Assembly: GCA_910577195.1 (NCBI GenBank)
Contig: CAJTLP010000003.1
Span: forward strand, 1-64,000
DNA: 64,000 bases
Reading direction: 5' to 3'
Source of the DNA: an uncultured Eubacterium sp.
GTDB lineage: Bacteria > Bacillota > Clostridia > Oscillospirales > Acutalibacteraceae
The stretch's first letter is position 1. The number at the start of each line of letters is the position of its first letter. A model generated the notes under the pieces. That model worked only from the letters and a program-made list of their open reading frames with translations, had not been told where the DNA came from and did not search any database. Positions 6,697 to 15,790 of the stretch are shown here, one piece after another. Position numbers and translations under genes: made by a program.

Positions 6697-7791
6697 TTAT
6701 ACATTGAAACGGAATAAAACAATGTCGCCGTCTTTCATAACATATTCCTTGCCCTCAGAACGAACAAGTCCTTTTTCTTTCGCTGCGGTCATGCTGCCGC
6801 ACGCCACAAGATCATCAAATGCCACAACCTCTGCTCTGATAAATCCTCTTTCAAAATCCGTATGTATTTTTCCTGCCGCCTGCGGAGCCTTTGTACCTTG
6901 CTTGATTGTCCAAGCTCTTACCTCAGGCTTGCCTGCTGTGAGATATGAAATCAGACCAAGCAGGGCATAGCTTTTTTTGATAAGTCTGTCAAGACCGCTC
7001 TTTTCAAGACCCATATCAGCCAGAAACATTTCCTTTTCCTCATCGTCCAGCTGAGCAATTTCCGCTTCCATTTCTGCACAGATAGGCAGGGTTTCAGCAC
7101 CTTCCTCTGCAGCAATATTCTCAACGATTTTAAAGTAGCTGTTGTTTTCAATGCCGTTGGTGAAATCATCTTCACCCATATTGCAGGCATAGATAACAGG
7201 CTTGATTGTAAGCAGTGAAACCTCCTTGAGGTATTCCTGCTCATCCTCTGAAATTTCAACACTTCTTGCAGTTTTGCCCTGCTCCATTTCGTCCTGCAAT
7301 CTTTCGAGAAAAGCAACCTCTCCTGCAAGGGTTTTGTCACCCTTCATTGCCTTTTTGCGTGAATCAATTCTCCTTGAAATGATGTCAAGGTCTGAAAGGA
7401 TGAGCTCAAGATTTATGGTTTCAATATCTCTTGCAGGGTCAATGCTGCCGTCAACATGAGTGATATCATCATTGTCAAAGCAGCGTACAACGTGGATAAC
7501 TGCATCAACCTCACGTATATGTGAAAGGAATTTGTTTCCCAAGCCTTCACCCTGTGCAGCACCTTTAACAAGACCTGCAATATCAACAAATTCAATTGTG
7601 GCAGGTGTAAATTTGTCCGGCTGATACATCTCGGCGAGCTTGTCAAGACGCTCATCGGGAACACTTACCATACCCACATTCGGCTCGATTGTACAGAAAG
7701 GATAGTTTGCACTCTGAGCACCTGCGTTTGTAATTGCATTAAAAAGTGTACTTTTGCCCACGTTAGGCAAACCGACAATACCAAGTTTCAT
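6697..7791 (-). CDS. ychF: Redox-regulated ATPase/GTPase YchF
   Basis: A 364-residue Obg-like P-loop protein, the usual length for YchF/OLA1. The P-loop is GLPNVGKS at residues 7-14, the G3 region is VDIAGLVKGAAQGEGLG, and the usual NKxD motif is replaced by CNMGEDD, the NxxE-like variant that gives YchF its ATP preference. A coiled-coil insertion (about 130-200) and a C-terminal TGS domain (KPEVRAWTIKQGTKAPQAAG) complete the family architecture. YchF binds ribosomes and affects stress responses and translation. The start is ATG behind AAGGAG, with a TTGTAA/TATAAT promoter upstream. Confidence 0.96.
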   Translation of the reverse strand: MKLGIVGLPNVGKSTLFNAITNAGAQSANYPFCTIEPNVGMVSVPDERLDKLAEMYQPDKFTPATIEFVDIAGLVKGAAQGEGLGNKFLSHIREVDAVIHVVRCFDNDDITHVDGSIDPARDIETINLELILSDLDIISRRIDSRKKAMKGDKTLAGEVAFLERLQDEMEQGKTARSVEISEDEQEYLKEVSLLTIKPVIYACNMGEDDFTNGIENNSYFKIVENIAAEEGAETLPICAEMEAEIAQLDDEEKEMFLADMGLEKSGLDRLIKKSYALLGLISYLTAGKPEVRAWTIKQGTKAPQAAGKIHTDFERGFIRAEVVAFDDLVACGSMTAAKEKGLVRSEGKEYVMKDGDIVLFRFNV

Positions 7792-7838
7792 ATGTAAATC
7801 TCCTTGCTGATTTATTTCTGTTCAACATTTTTCAGCTT

Positions 7839-7867
7839 ATTATATAACAAAACTTTCATCATTACAA
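7839..7867 (-). promoter_or_regulatory. Promoter of ychF
   Basis: On the minus strand, TTGTAA (plus 7862-7867) and a perfect TATAAT (plus 7839-7844) are 17 bases apart. Confidence 0.65.
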
Positions 7868-7892
7868 GTATAATATCTGTATATATTATTAC

Positions 7893-7921
7893 TTGACTTT
7901 ATGAAACAAATAATATATTAT
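7893..7921 (+). promoter_or_regulatory. Promoter of the ilv-leu operon
   Basis: TTGACT (7893-7898) and TATTAT (7916-7921) have a 17-base spacer. The leader is only about 30 bases long, with GGGGGAGAGG before ilvB. There is no room for a T-box or other leader attenuator, so control would have to act at the promoter. Confidence 0.7.
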
Positions 7922-7956
7922 ATTTCTAACATTTTTTAATTGGGGGAGAGGTATAT

Positions 7957-9618
7957 ATGAAACTAAATGGTTCTCAGATTGTTCTTGAAGTTCTTAAGGA
8001 GCAGGGTGTTGATACCGTCTTCGGTTATCCCGGAGGAACAATTCTAAACATATTTGACGAGCTCTATAAGTATGGCGATACCTTTAACCATATTCTTACT
8101 GCTCATGAGCAGGGTGCTTCCCACGCAGCCGACGGTTACGCGAGAGCAACCGGCAAGGTTGGTGTCTGCTTCGCGACATCAGGTCCTGGTTCAACAAATC
8201 TTGTAACCGGCATTGCTACTGCGTATATGGATTCTGTTCCTGTTGTTGCAATTACCTGTAATTATGCCACATCAGGACTCGGACGTGATTCTTTTCAGGA
8301 GGTTGATATCACCGGTATAACGATGCCGATAACAAAGCATAACTTTATGATTAAAGATGTCAATGACCTTGCAGCAACACTCCGCCGAGCATTTGAAATT
8401 GCGCAGAGCGGACGTAAAGGTCCTGTACTCGTTGATATTCCTAAAGATATCACAGCAGCTGTATGTGAATACACACCTGAGCCAAAGATTGAAATTACCG
8501 AATATAAGCAGCCGAAGAAAGGCTGTTTTGAAAGAGCTGTTGAGCTTATTTCAAATGCAAAGAAGCCGCTCATTTATGTAGGCGGCGGCGCGATTCTTTC
8601 AAATGTCGGTGAGGATCTGATTACCTTCGCTGAAAAGATTGATGCACCTGTTGTTTCATCTCTTATGGGTCTTGGTGCTTTTCCGAACGGACATCCGCTT
8701 CATCTCGGCCTTATCGGTATGCACGGCCATTTTGAGTGCAATAAGGCTGCACATGATTGTGATGTGCTTATCGTAGCCGGTGCACGTTTTTCAGACCGTG
8801 TAGCAGGCAACAGAGCAAAGTTTGCACCGAATGCTGAGATTTTACATATTGACATTGATTCAGCTGAGATGGATAAGAACATTGTTTCAAACTATCATCT
8901 CAGAGGCAATCTTGCTGAGGTTATTCCAATGCTTACAAGAGCAGTTGAACAGCTTGACCACAGCGAATGGAAGGCTGAAATTGATAGCTTTAAGCGTCCG
9001 TTCAATCAGCTTCAGATTGGTGACTACGTTAATCCGCAGACTCTGATAGAGGCGATTGATGAAAAGACCGCAGACGATACAATCGTTGTAACTGACGTAG
9101 GTCAGCATCAGCTCTGGGCTGCTCAGTTCTATAAGTATAAATTACCGCGTACACTGCTTACATCAGGTGGTCTGGGTACAATGGGTTACTCAATGGGTGC
9201 CGCAATGGGTGCTGCTGTCGGCTGTCCTGATAAGCGTGTTGTTATGTTTGCAGGTGACGGCGGTTTCCATATGAATTTAACCGAGCTTGCTACTATGGCA
9301 TCCTATAACATTCCTGTTATTATGTTTATTATGAATAACACCGTACTTGGTATGGTTCGCCAGTGGCAGAAGATTTTTTACGGTAATCGTTTTTCAGATA
9401 CAGATCCGCACCGTGCAACAGATTTTGTTAAGGTTGCAGAGGCTTTCGGCGTAAAGGGAATGCGTATCAATACGAATGATGAGATTGATGCTGTTCTTGA
9501 AGAGGCATTGAAGGTTAACGGTCCTGTTGTTATTGAATGCAGGATTTCACCTGATTCAAATGTTCTTCCGATGATTCCGCCGGGCGGCTCTGTTTCAGAT
9601 ATCAAGGAGGAGATGTAA
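7957..9618 (+). CDS. ilvB: Acetolactate synthase, large (catalytic) subunit
   Basis: A 553-residue thiamine-diphosphate enzyme that joins two pyruvates to 2-acetolactate (or pyruvate and 2-oxobutyrate), the first shared step of valine, leucine and isoleucine synthesis. It has the FGYPGGTIL entry motif and the catalytic Glu51 in AHEQGASHAADGYARATGK. It also has the FAD/quinone-fold central domain and the C-terminal ThDP motif GDGGFHMNLTELATMA ending at IMNN. FGNRF-type residues follow (FYGNRFSDTD). It starts the operon ilvB-ilvN-leuC-leuD; the regulatory subunit begins 2 bases after its stop codon. Confidence 0.97.
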   Translation: MKLNGSQIVLEVLKEQGVDTVFGYPGGTILNIFDELYKYGDTFNHILTAHEQGASHAADGYARATGKVGVCFATSGPGSTNLVTGIATAYMDSVPVVAITCNYATSGLGRDSFQEVDITGITMPITKHNFMIKDVNDLAATLRRAFEIAQSGRKGPVLVDIPKDITAAVCEYTPEPKIEITEYKQPKKGCFERAVELISNAKKPLIYVGGGAILSNVGEDLITFAEKIDAPVVSSLMGLGAFPNGHPLHLGLIGMHGHFECNKAAHDCDVLIVAGARFSDRVAGNRAKFAPNAEILHIDIDSAEMDKNIVSNYHLRGNLAEVIPMLTRAVEQLDHSEWKAEIDSFKRPFNQLQIGDYVNPQTLIEAIDEKTADDTIVVTDVGQHQLWAAQFYKYKLPRTLLTSGGLGTMGYSMGAAMGAAVGCPDKRVVMFAGDGGFHMNLTELATMASYNIPVIMFIMNNTVLGMVRQWQKIFYGNRFSDTDPHRATDFVKVAEAFGVKGMRINTNDEIDAVLEEALKVNGPVVIECRISPDSNVLPMIPPGGSVSDIKEEM

Positions 9619-9620
9619 TT

Positions 9621-10133
9621 ATGGCAGAAGAAAAGCTTGTTTTATCAGTTCTTGTTGATAACGTATACGGTGTGCTCCAGCGTGTGGCAAGCCTTTTCTC
9701 AAGAAGAGGTTATAATATCAGCTCTCTTACTGTAAGTGAGACGGAGGATCCGGCTTTTTCAAGAATGACGATCGAAACCTATACCGAGCCTGAAAATTTC
9801 AGACAGATCAAGGCACAGCTTTTAAAGCTTGAAATTGTTAAAAAGGTAGCTGAGCTTACAGATACCGACTCTGTATCAAGCGAGCTTTTGCTTGTTAAGG
9901 TTAAGGCAGCAGGTATTGAGACAAAGAACAGGCTTCTTGCTTTCAACGTTCGCTACGGTGCACGTGTTCTTGATGTATCTATGACAACTATGACATTGGA
10001 ATTCACAGGTGCTGGTGCAACAATTGATATGTTTGTTGAAGAGCTTGAAAAGGATTTTGGTATAGTTGAGCTTGCACGTACAGGTATTACCTCACTTGTC
10101 AGAGGTGAAGGCTCATTTACGGATGATATTTAA
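9621..10133 (+). CDS. ilvN: Acetolactate synthase, small (regulatory) subunit
   Basis: A 170-residue regulatory subunit (IlvN/IlvH). The N-terminal ACT domain (LSVLVDNVYGVLQRVASLFSR, then GYNISSLTVSETEDP) normally binds valine for feedback inhibition. The C-terminal ALS_ss_C domain contains VRYGARVLDVSMTTMTLEFTG and RTGITSLVRG. The length is typical of the full two-domain form. It follows ilvB after a 2-base gap, behind AAGGAGGAG within the ilvB end, so the two are translated together. Confidence 0.96.
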   Translation: MAEEKLVLSVLVDNVYGVLQRVASLFSRRGYNISSLTVSETEDPAFSRMTIETYTEPENFRQIKAQLLKLEIVKKVAELTDTDSVSSELLLVKVKAAGIETKNRLLAFNVRYGARVLDVSMTTMTLEFTGAGATIDMFVEELEKDFGIVELARTGITSLVRGEGSFTDDI

Positions 10134-10157
10134 TTTTTTGAAAATAGGTGAATATAT

Positions 10158-11417
10158 ATGGGTATGACAATGACTCAGAAGATATTGGCAGACCACGCAG
10201 GACTGGATAAGGTCGTTGCAGGTCAGCTGATTGAGGCTAACTTGGATATGGTGCTCGGCAACGATGTAACTTCTCCTGTAGCCATTAATGAAATGAATAA
10301 ATTCGGCAGAACTTCTGTTTTTGACAAAACAAGAATTTCACTTGTTATGGACCATTTTACTCCGAACAAGGATATTCAGTCTGCTGAAAACTGTAAGCAG
10401 GTAAGGGAATTCGCTAAGAAAAACGATATTCTTCATTACTATGATGTAGGCAATATGGGTATTGAACACGCTCTTCTTCCGGAGCAGGGTATCGTTACCT
10501 GCGGTGACTGTATTATCGGTGCCGATTCTCATACCTGTACATATGGTGCACTCGGTGCATTTTCAACAGGTGTAGGCTCAACCGATATGGCAGCAGGTAT
10601 GGTAACAGGCAAGGCGTGGTTCAAGGTTCCGTCTGCTATTAAGGTTGTTATCACAGGAAAGAAAGCACCTTGCATCAGCGGTAAGGATGTTATTCTTCAC
10701 CTTATCGGCAGGATTGGTGTTGACGGTGCTCTTTATAAGTCACTTGAATTTACAGGCGACGGCATCAAAGAGCTTTCAATGGATGACCGTCTCTGCATTG
10801 CCAATATGGCAATCGAGGGCGGTGCAAAGAATGGTATTTTCCCTGTTGATGATATCACTCTTGAATATGTAAAAGGCAGAAGCCTCAGAGAATATAAGGT
10901 TTATGAGGCGGATGAGGATGCTGAGTACGACAGTGTTGTTGAGATTGATCTGAGCACACTTAAGCCGACAGTGGCTTGTCCTCATCTTCCTGAAAATACA
11001 AAGACGGTTGACGAGCTTGATAAGCTTGAAATTGATCAGGTTGTTATCGGCTCCTGTACCAACGGACGTATGGATGATATGCGTATAGCTGCTTCTATCC
11101 TTAAGGGCAAGAAGATTGCAAAGGGTATTCGCTGTATCGTTATCCCTGCAACACAGTCCATTTATCTTCAGTGTATCAAAGAGGGTCTTGCAGAGATTTT
11201 TGTTGAGGCAGGTGCAATTGTTTCAACTCCTACCTGCGGTCCTTGTCTTGGCGGACATATGGGTATTCTTGCAGCAGGTGAGAGAGCAGTTTCAACCTCA
11301 AACCGTAACTTTGTAGGCAGAATGGGACATACGAAATCTGAAATTTATCTTGCATCTCCTGCAGTCGCTGCTGCATCTGCACTTGCAGGCTATATTGCAG
11401 ATCCAAGAAATGTGTAA
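10158..11417 (+). CDS. leuC: 3-isopropylmalate dehydratase, large subunit
   Basis: A 419-residue aconitase-family protein of the short LeuC/HacA type used by Clostridia and archaea. With LeuD it isomerises 2-isopropylmalate to 3-isopropylmalate in leucine synthesis. The 4Fe-4S cysteines are in VIGSCTNGRMDDM and PTCGPCLGGHMG. The substrate-site motif DSHTCTYGALGAFSTGVGST is also present. The start is ATG with AGGTGA about 10 bases upstream. leuA and leuB are not in the window. The short type can also act on homologous substrates such as citramalate derivatives, so strict leucine specificity is inferred from the neighbouring ilv genes. Confidence 0.94.
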   Translation: MGMTMTQKILADHAGLDKVVAGQLIEANLDMVLGNDVTSPVAINEMNKFGRTSVFDKTRISLVMDHFTPNKDIQSAENCKQVREFAKKNDILHYYDVGNMGIEHALLPEQGIVTCGDCIIGADSHTCTYGALGAFSTGVGSTDMAAGMVTGKAWFKVPSAIKVVITGKKAPCISGKDVILHLIGRIGVDGALYKSLEFTGDGIKELSMDDRLCIANMAIEGGAKNGIFPVDDITLEYVKGRSLREYKVYEADEDAEYDSVVEIDLSTLKPTVACPHLPENTKTVDELDKLEIDQVVIGSCTNGRMDDMRIAASILKGKKIAKGIRCIVIPATQSIYLQCIKEGLAEIFVEAGAIVSTPTCGPCLGGHMGILAAGERAVSTSNRNFVGRMGHTKSEIYLASPAVAAASALAGYIADPRNV

Positions 11418-11430
11418 GGAGGACATCAGA

Positions 11431-11913
11431 ATGAAAGCAAAAGGTTTAGTTCATAAGTTTGGCGATAACGTTGATACAGACGTTATCATTCCTGCACGTT
11501 ATCTGAATAAGAGTGACGAGGCTTGGCTCGCATCCCATTGTATGGAGGATATTGACGCTGAGTTTGTAAATAAGGTAAAACCCGGTGATATTATGGTTGC
11601 TGAGGCGAATTTCGGCTGCGGCTCTTCACGTGAGCACGCTCCGATTGCAATTAAGGCATCAGGTATTTCCTGCGTTATCGCATCCACATTTGCAAGAATT
11701 TTCTACAGAAATGCCATTAATATCGGCCTTGCAATTCTCGAATGTGATGAGGCAGCAAAGGATATCAAAGAGGGTGACGAGGTTGATGTTGATTTTGACA
11801 GCGGTGTTATCACCAACTGTACAACAGGTAAAACCTATCAGGCTCAGCCTTTCCCTGAATTTATTCAAAATATTATTAAAAACGGCGGACTTATGAATTC
11901 TATTAACAAATAA
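11431..11913 (+). CDS. leuD: 3-isopropylmalate dehydratase, small subunit
   Basis: A 160-residue swivelling domain that completes the isopropylmalate isomerase with LeuC. Signature stretches are FGDNVDTDVIIPARYL, the conserved ANFGCGSSREHAP loop, and IASTFARIFYRNAINIGL. The frame is open further upstream, but ATG 11431 sits 7 bases behind AAGGAGG and gives the normal family length. The gene lies 13 bases after leuC. Confidence 0.95.
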   Translation: MKAKGLVHKFGDNVDTDVIIPARYLNKSDEAWLASHCMEDIDAEFVNKVKPGDIMVAEANFGCGSSREHAPIAIKASGISCVIASTFARIFYRNAINIGLAILECDEAAKDIKEGDEVDVDFDSGVITNCTTGKTYQAQPFPEFIQNIIKNGGLMNSINK

Positions 11914-11963
11914 TATTTTAATATTACACTTAATGTTAATGTAACACTTAAAGAGGCAGAAAA

Positions 11964-12353
11964 ATGCAACTGGTTTTAACTCCTGAGAATCTGCGCTATG
12001 CGTGGGGCTCAACAACAGAGTATTGGTTTTCTCGTACCGATTATTCTATCCATAAAAACAGCGACCTTCCCTGTGAGGATTATACAAAGCTCGTAGAGCT
12101 TGGCTTTGTTCCTTTCATAACAATCAGTAATGAGGAGGTTATAAGGGCCTATATCAAATCTCTTAATAACCCTAAGGTTTCATCAAAATTTGACGGCCTT
12201 TCATCATATGACTGCGTTGAGGTTTTCTGGAAATACTTTAATGCTTATAAGGATATTTCAGACGGCTTTGATTTCTTTGAAAATGAATATGTTATGAAAA
12301 AGGTCACCGATTGGTGCGATGAAAACGGTGTTGAATATAAAATTGAAAAATAA
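11964..12353 (+). CDS. Conserved-looking hypothetical protein
   Basis: A 129-residue soluble, acidic protein rich in aromatic residues (YAWGSTTEYWFSRTDYS, VEVFWKYFNAYKD). It follows leuD after 50 bases, behind AAAGAGG, and ends just before a strong terminator, so it is probably the last gene of the ilv-leu transcript. I recognise no family and see no signal peptide, membrane segment or catalytic motif. Whether it has any link to amino-acid synthesis is unknown. Confidence 0.7.
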   Translation: MQLVLTPENLRYAWGSTTEYWFSRTDYSIHKNSDLPCEDYTKLVELGFVPFITISNEEVIRAYIKSLNNPKVSSKFDGLSSYDCVEVFWKYFNAYKDISDGFDFFENEYVMKKVTDWCDENGVEYKIEK

Positions 12354-12356
12354 TAA

Positions 12357-12396
12357 AATCCTTGCGGTAAAGATTGATTACCGCAAGGATTTTTTA
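12357..12396. terminator. Strong bidirectional terminator
   Basis: AATCCTTGCGGTAA (12357-12370) is perfectly inverted at 12378-12391 and followed by TTTTT. Its A-rich left side lets it also serve the minus-strand gene ending at 12399. Confidence 0.9.
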
Positions 12397-12398
12397 TG

Positions 12399-13010
12399 TT
12401 ATATATCAAAAATATTTATTGTTTTTATTTCTTTATTCGTTTTTATATCACATTCGCTAAGCTGTAAGCTTTCCATGCTCCAATCTGACTTTGCCCGAAG
12501 ATATAAATAGGATTCCTTTTTTATTACAACTGTCTCACTAATCAGATAGCCGGTATCAAACCAGTTCTCATATTTTTCATCATATTGATTTATTAATACA
12601 GGCGAAAAAATATTCTGTTGTGCGTCTTCATCAATATGAATTTTATCAGTGCCGAGCTTGCATTTGTACTTTTTATCTGTTTGTAAATCGGTTATATAAA
12701 TCCATTTTCCGTCTGCAGATACAGAAAAAGACGGCATATCCAGATTAAGCTTTTCGATTTCTTTAAATGAAATCCTGGAATGAATACATTCACGGTTTAA
12801 GTCAAACTCTATAATTCCGAATGCTCCGCTGAGGACCGCTGTGTTATCATCCGCATAAAGTATTTCAGGCATTTCTGAACCTATATTCATTGTTTTTATG
12901 TCTGTCAGATCAACAGCGTTTTGCCTTGCTGCAGTAAAAGCCAGCAGTATGATTGCTAAAATTACTGCAATTGAAATGCTGAGAATGATTTTGGAACGTT
13001 TTTTTATCAT
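12399..13010 (-). CDS. Membrane-anchored protein of unknown function
   Basis: A 203-residue protein. KKRSK at the N-terminus is followed by one hydrophobic helix (residues about 9-27), so it is probably anchored with its bulk outside the cell. The outer part has beta-strand-rich stretches that read like propeller blades (EILYADDNTAVLSGAFGIIE, SADGKWIYITDLQTDKKYK). It begins 22 bases downstream of the amidase-domain gene and shares its low GC content, so the two probably form an operon. No recognised domain; an inhibitor or partner of the amidase is one possibility. Confidence 0.65.
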   Translation of the reverse strand: MIKKRSKIILSISIAVILAIILLAFTAARQNAVDLTDIKTMNIGSEMPEILYADDNTAVLSGAFGIIEFDLNRECIHSRISFKEIEKLNLDMPSFSVSADGKWIYITDLQTDKKYKCKLGTDKIHIDEDAQQNIFSPVLINQYDEKYENWFDTGYLISETVVIKKESYLYLRAKSDWSMESLQLSECDIKTNKEIKTINIFDI

Positions 13011-13032
13011 AATATATCACCATACTTTGATA

Positions 13033-14223
13033 TTAATTGTTATATACCCAAATGGTTCTTTTTGCTCCGCCCGGAAACATATCTGCTGCTGCAGTATTGT
13101 TGTTGTAAGATGATTTGCTTGTTCTTCCTGTAACATATGCATAACAGCGAGCACGGTCATCGGAATACTTTTTTTGAGTTATTATAGTTGAATGGCTATA
13201 AACAGAAGATCCGGATGCTTTGAATTGCAAAACATCTCCTACTCCCCAAAAAGCACCATTTAATGTGTAAGTATTTCCTTTTCCTGCTGCAGTATTTGCT
13301 TTTGTGTTATTGACAAGATAATTGTATAAGTTTGTAACACCACTCCATGAAGAACTTCTATTATTTATACTTCTGAAATACCATCCGCTACCACTAATTC
13401 CATTTCCTCCAGGATCATTAGTGTTTGCTCCGCCTGCAAGTAGTGCATGAGAAACAAAATTAGTGCAGTCATAGCTGCCTGAAATTGTAGAAAAATCATA
13501 ATAAGGTACTGTACTTTTGCCGCGTGCAGGTGAGGCTTTATTGTAGTTTGCTCTTGCATAATTAACAACTGCAGTATTATTAATGCTTTTCACAGCTTTT
13601 GCTGGAGCTTTTTTAGAATCTGTATTTGTTGTTTCATGTTCAAATGTATTATTGATATCCGTTATAAGATTGTTTTTTCTTGCTTTTATTTCGTTACTCG
13701 TAGTGAATTTGTTGTTTTTAATACTTGTTTGGCTTATCTCACCTCTAATTGAAATATCATAATAATTTGAAGGTGTATAGCAATCAATAATTTGGTTGTC
13801 AGTTAAATTGTAACATACAAATATTTCTTCACTATTCGTTGTTTTAAAATCCGCGTTGACATAATTATATTCTGTTATTACTTGATAAGAAAACAGAATA
13901 TTGTTATCTGTTACCATAGAATTTAAAGGTACTACATTGATATTGTAATTTTCTTTATAAGTTTCATAAAGCTTTGTAACATATTGATGAGTGCTGATTT
14001 TTTCATTGTTATAAATATTTATATCATTGCTTAAATTAATATTGGATTTAAATTCGGTTCCGAGATCTTTATTTTTATATAATTCAATTATATAGTTTTG
14101 TATATTTTTTTCAATATAATCAATGTTGTTTTTATCAATCGGTGATGCTGAAGCTGTAATAATGGTAGATAAACAGAATAGCATTGTAAAAAATACTATT
14201 AATAACTTTTTAAATCTTTTCAT
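13033..14223 (-). CDS. Secreted amidase-domain protein (Amidase_6-like)
   Basis: A 396-residue exported protein. The signal peptide covers about residues 1-27 (basic RFKK, then a hydrophobic core ending ASASP). Residues 30-230 are an unassigned, Asn-rich domain. The C-terminal 160 residues resemble the putative amidase domain Amidase_6. They contain YARANYNKASPARG, the probable nucleophile region YDCTNFVSHALLAGG, then SGWYFRS, GDVLQFKASG and a YSHSTIIT histidine. Such proteins are thought to cleave peptide or cell-wall amide bonds, but few have been tested. The ATG lies behind AAAGGATA. Low GC content and an isolated position suggest recent acquisition. Confidence 0.75.
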   Translation of the reverse strand: MKRFKKLLIVFFTMLFCLSTIITASASPIDKNNIDYIEKNIQNYIIELYKNKDLGTEFKSNINLSNDINIYNNEKISTHQYVTKLYETYKENYNINVVPLNSMVTDNNILFSYQVITEYNYVNADFKTTNSEEIFVCYNLTDNQIIDCYTPSNYYDISIRGEISQTSIKNNKFTTSNEIKARKNNLITDINNTFEHETTNTDSKKAPAKAVKSINNTAVVNYARANYNKASPARGKSTVPYYDFSTISGSYDCTNFVSHALLAGGANTNDPGGNGISGSGWYFRSINNRSSSWSGVTNLYNYLVNNTKANTAAGKGNTYTLNGAFWGVGDVLQFKASGSSVYSHSTIITQKKYSDDRARCYAYVTGRTSKSSYNNNTAAADMFPGGAKRTIWVYNN

Positions 14224-14494
14224 TATTATATCCTTTCATTTCAAATTAAATTTGTTTTTATAACTAATTTGCACTATTATTTTTCTAATTATACTGTATG
14301 TTTGATATTAGTTGTTTGATGTTGAGAATTTGCCAGCAAATATATTAAAAATATCATTTATTTATCATTGGTAACACCACTTTCATAATTTTAATAAAAA
14401 ACATAAACTATGTTTCAATAATTGAGTTACTGCTTTTTGTTTAAGTAACAAACTTTTTTAGAAATATTTGAAAGGAATTAATTGCTTTAATTTA
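14224..14494. other. AT-rich intergenic stretch
   Basis: A region of 271 bases upstream of the amidase gene (minus) and downstream of the CDF gene (minus). It has one TATAAT on the minus strand (plus 14288-14293) without a clear -35 box, and a weak GTTAC/GTAAC hairpin near 14425-14450. Nothing else is evident. Confidence 0.4.
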
Positions 14495-15661
14495 TTAAAC
14501 ATATGAATGTTCTACTGTTACAACAAGATTGATATTCTCATCCTTTTCTTTGAACTTATTTCTCAGCTCACGTAAAATTTCAGCACTCGTTTTCTTTTTG
14601 TCATAGGGGACAACAAGGTCAAAGATAAGATTTGTGTGCGTTGGTCCTTTTACCATTTTGAAATCGTGAAAGCTGTATTCATTATTTAGCTCAGACAGAA
14701 TATCCTTTGTTAATGCTTTGTAGGCATCAACCTCTTCATCGTCTACCACAATCGGGTCCATATGGACGCAGATAACGATTTTCAGCTCCTTTGATATCTT
14801 CTTTTCAACGTTGTCAATCACATCGTGAATTTCAACGATATCCACTGTTGACGGTACTTCTGCGTGAGCAGATGCAATAATTCTTCCGGGACCGTAATCG
14901 TGCACAATCAAATCGTGTACGCCGACAATCTGCTCTTCACTCATCATAATATCCTCGATGCCTTTTACAAGCTCCTCTGACGGCGGCTGACCCAAAAGTC
15001 TGCCTAAGATATCCTTGACAATGCCCAAGCCTGCAAAGAAAATAACTACGGCAACAACAAGTCCTATGATTCCGTCGGCTCTTTTAAAGGATGTGAGGGA
15101 GGAAATCAGCAGTGCAATAATGGTTGCACCTGTGGCAATGCAGTCATTCAGGCTGTCCTGCATAACTGCCTTCAGGTTTATGTTGTCCGTTTTTCTGTAA
15201 AGAATATGATTAAAATAAGCCATAAACAGCTTTATGAGAATAGCGGCGGCAAGTACAATAATGTACCATATATTGAACTTTATATCCTGCGGATGTATGA
15301 TTTTTTCTACGGAGCTTTTGGCAAGCTCAAAGCTCATCAGAAAAATGAAGAAGGATACAATCAGTGCAGAAATATATTCAAGCCTGCCGTGACCGAAGGG
15401 GTGCTCCTCGTCAACCGGCTTGCTTGCCAGCTTTGTTCCTGCAATGGTGACAAGGCTTGTTCCTGCATCTGACAGGTTATTGACAGCATCGGCAGTAATG
15501 GATACCGAGCCTGTAACCGTGCCTACAAAGAATTTTATGGTACAGAGCAGTGCGTTGCAGATGATACCGAATATACCGCTGAAAATTCCAAGCCTTTCCC
15601 TTGATGCTTCCTTGCTCCACTTTCTTTTGTCGATAAAATTGTCTATGAATCTGCTTATCAT
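14495..15661 (-). CDS. Cation diffusion facilitator (CDF) metal transporter
   Basis: A 388-residue CDF family protein, a proton-coupled divalent metal exporter (Zn, Mn, Fe or Co). Six membrane segments span about residues 25-215. Metal-site aspartates are in TADAVNNLSDAG (TM2), with HPFGHGRLEYISAL between TM2 and TM3 and a second site in MQDSLNDCIATGAT (TM5). The C-terminal cytosolic domain contains HDLIVHDYGPGRIIASAHAE and a His-rich dimer region. The DxxxD/NxxxD pattern is closer to MntE/FieF-type exporters than to pure zinc exporters, but the metal cannot be fixed from sequence. It is divergent from the flavodoxin-fold gene. Confidence 0.9.
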   Translation of the reverse strand: MISRFIDNFIDKRKWSKEASRERLGIFSGIFGIICNALLCTIKFFVGTVTGSVSITADAVNNLSDAGTSLVTIAGTKLASKPVDEEHPFGHGRLEYISALIVSFFIFLMSFELAKSSVEKIIHPQDIKFNIWYIIVLAAAILIKLFMAYFNHILYRKTDNINLKAVMQDSLNDCIATGATIIALLISSLTSFKRADGIIGLVVAVVIFFAGLGIVKDILGRLLGQPPSEELVKGIEDIMMSEEQIVGVHDLIVHDYGPGRIIASAHAEVPSTVDIVEIHDVIDNVEKKISKELKIVICVHMDPIVVDDEEVDAYKALTKDILSELNNEYSFHDFKMVKGPTHTNLIFDLVVPYDKKKTSAEILRELRNKFKEKDENINLVVTVEHSYV

Positions 15662-15790
15662 AATAAAAACTCCAAACCTGTCTGTGTTCTGATAACAGTG
15701 TATTAAAAAATAATAGCATATTTTTTCCTTTAAAACAATATAATTTTGTGATATACTTTGTATGTGATGTTTGGAATCGGAGATGGTTTA

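Noticed and set aside
7792..7956. T-box or riboswitch upstream of ilvB
   Set aside because: The leader is only about 30 bases after the predicted start, with no T-box motif or antiterminator.
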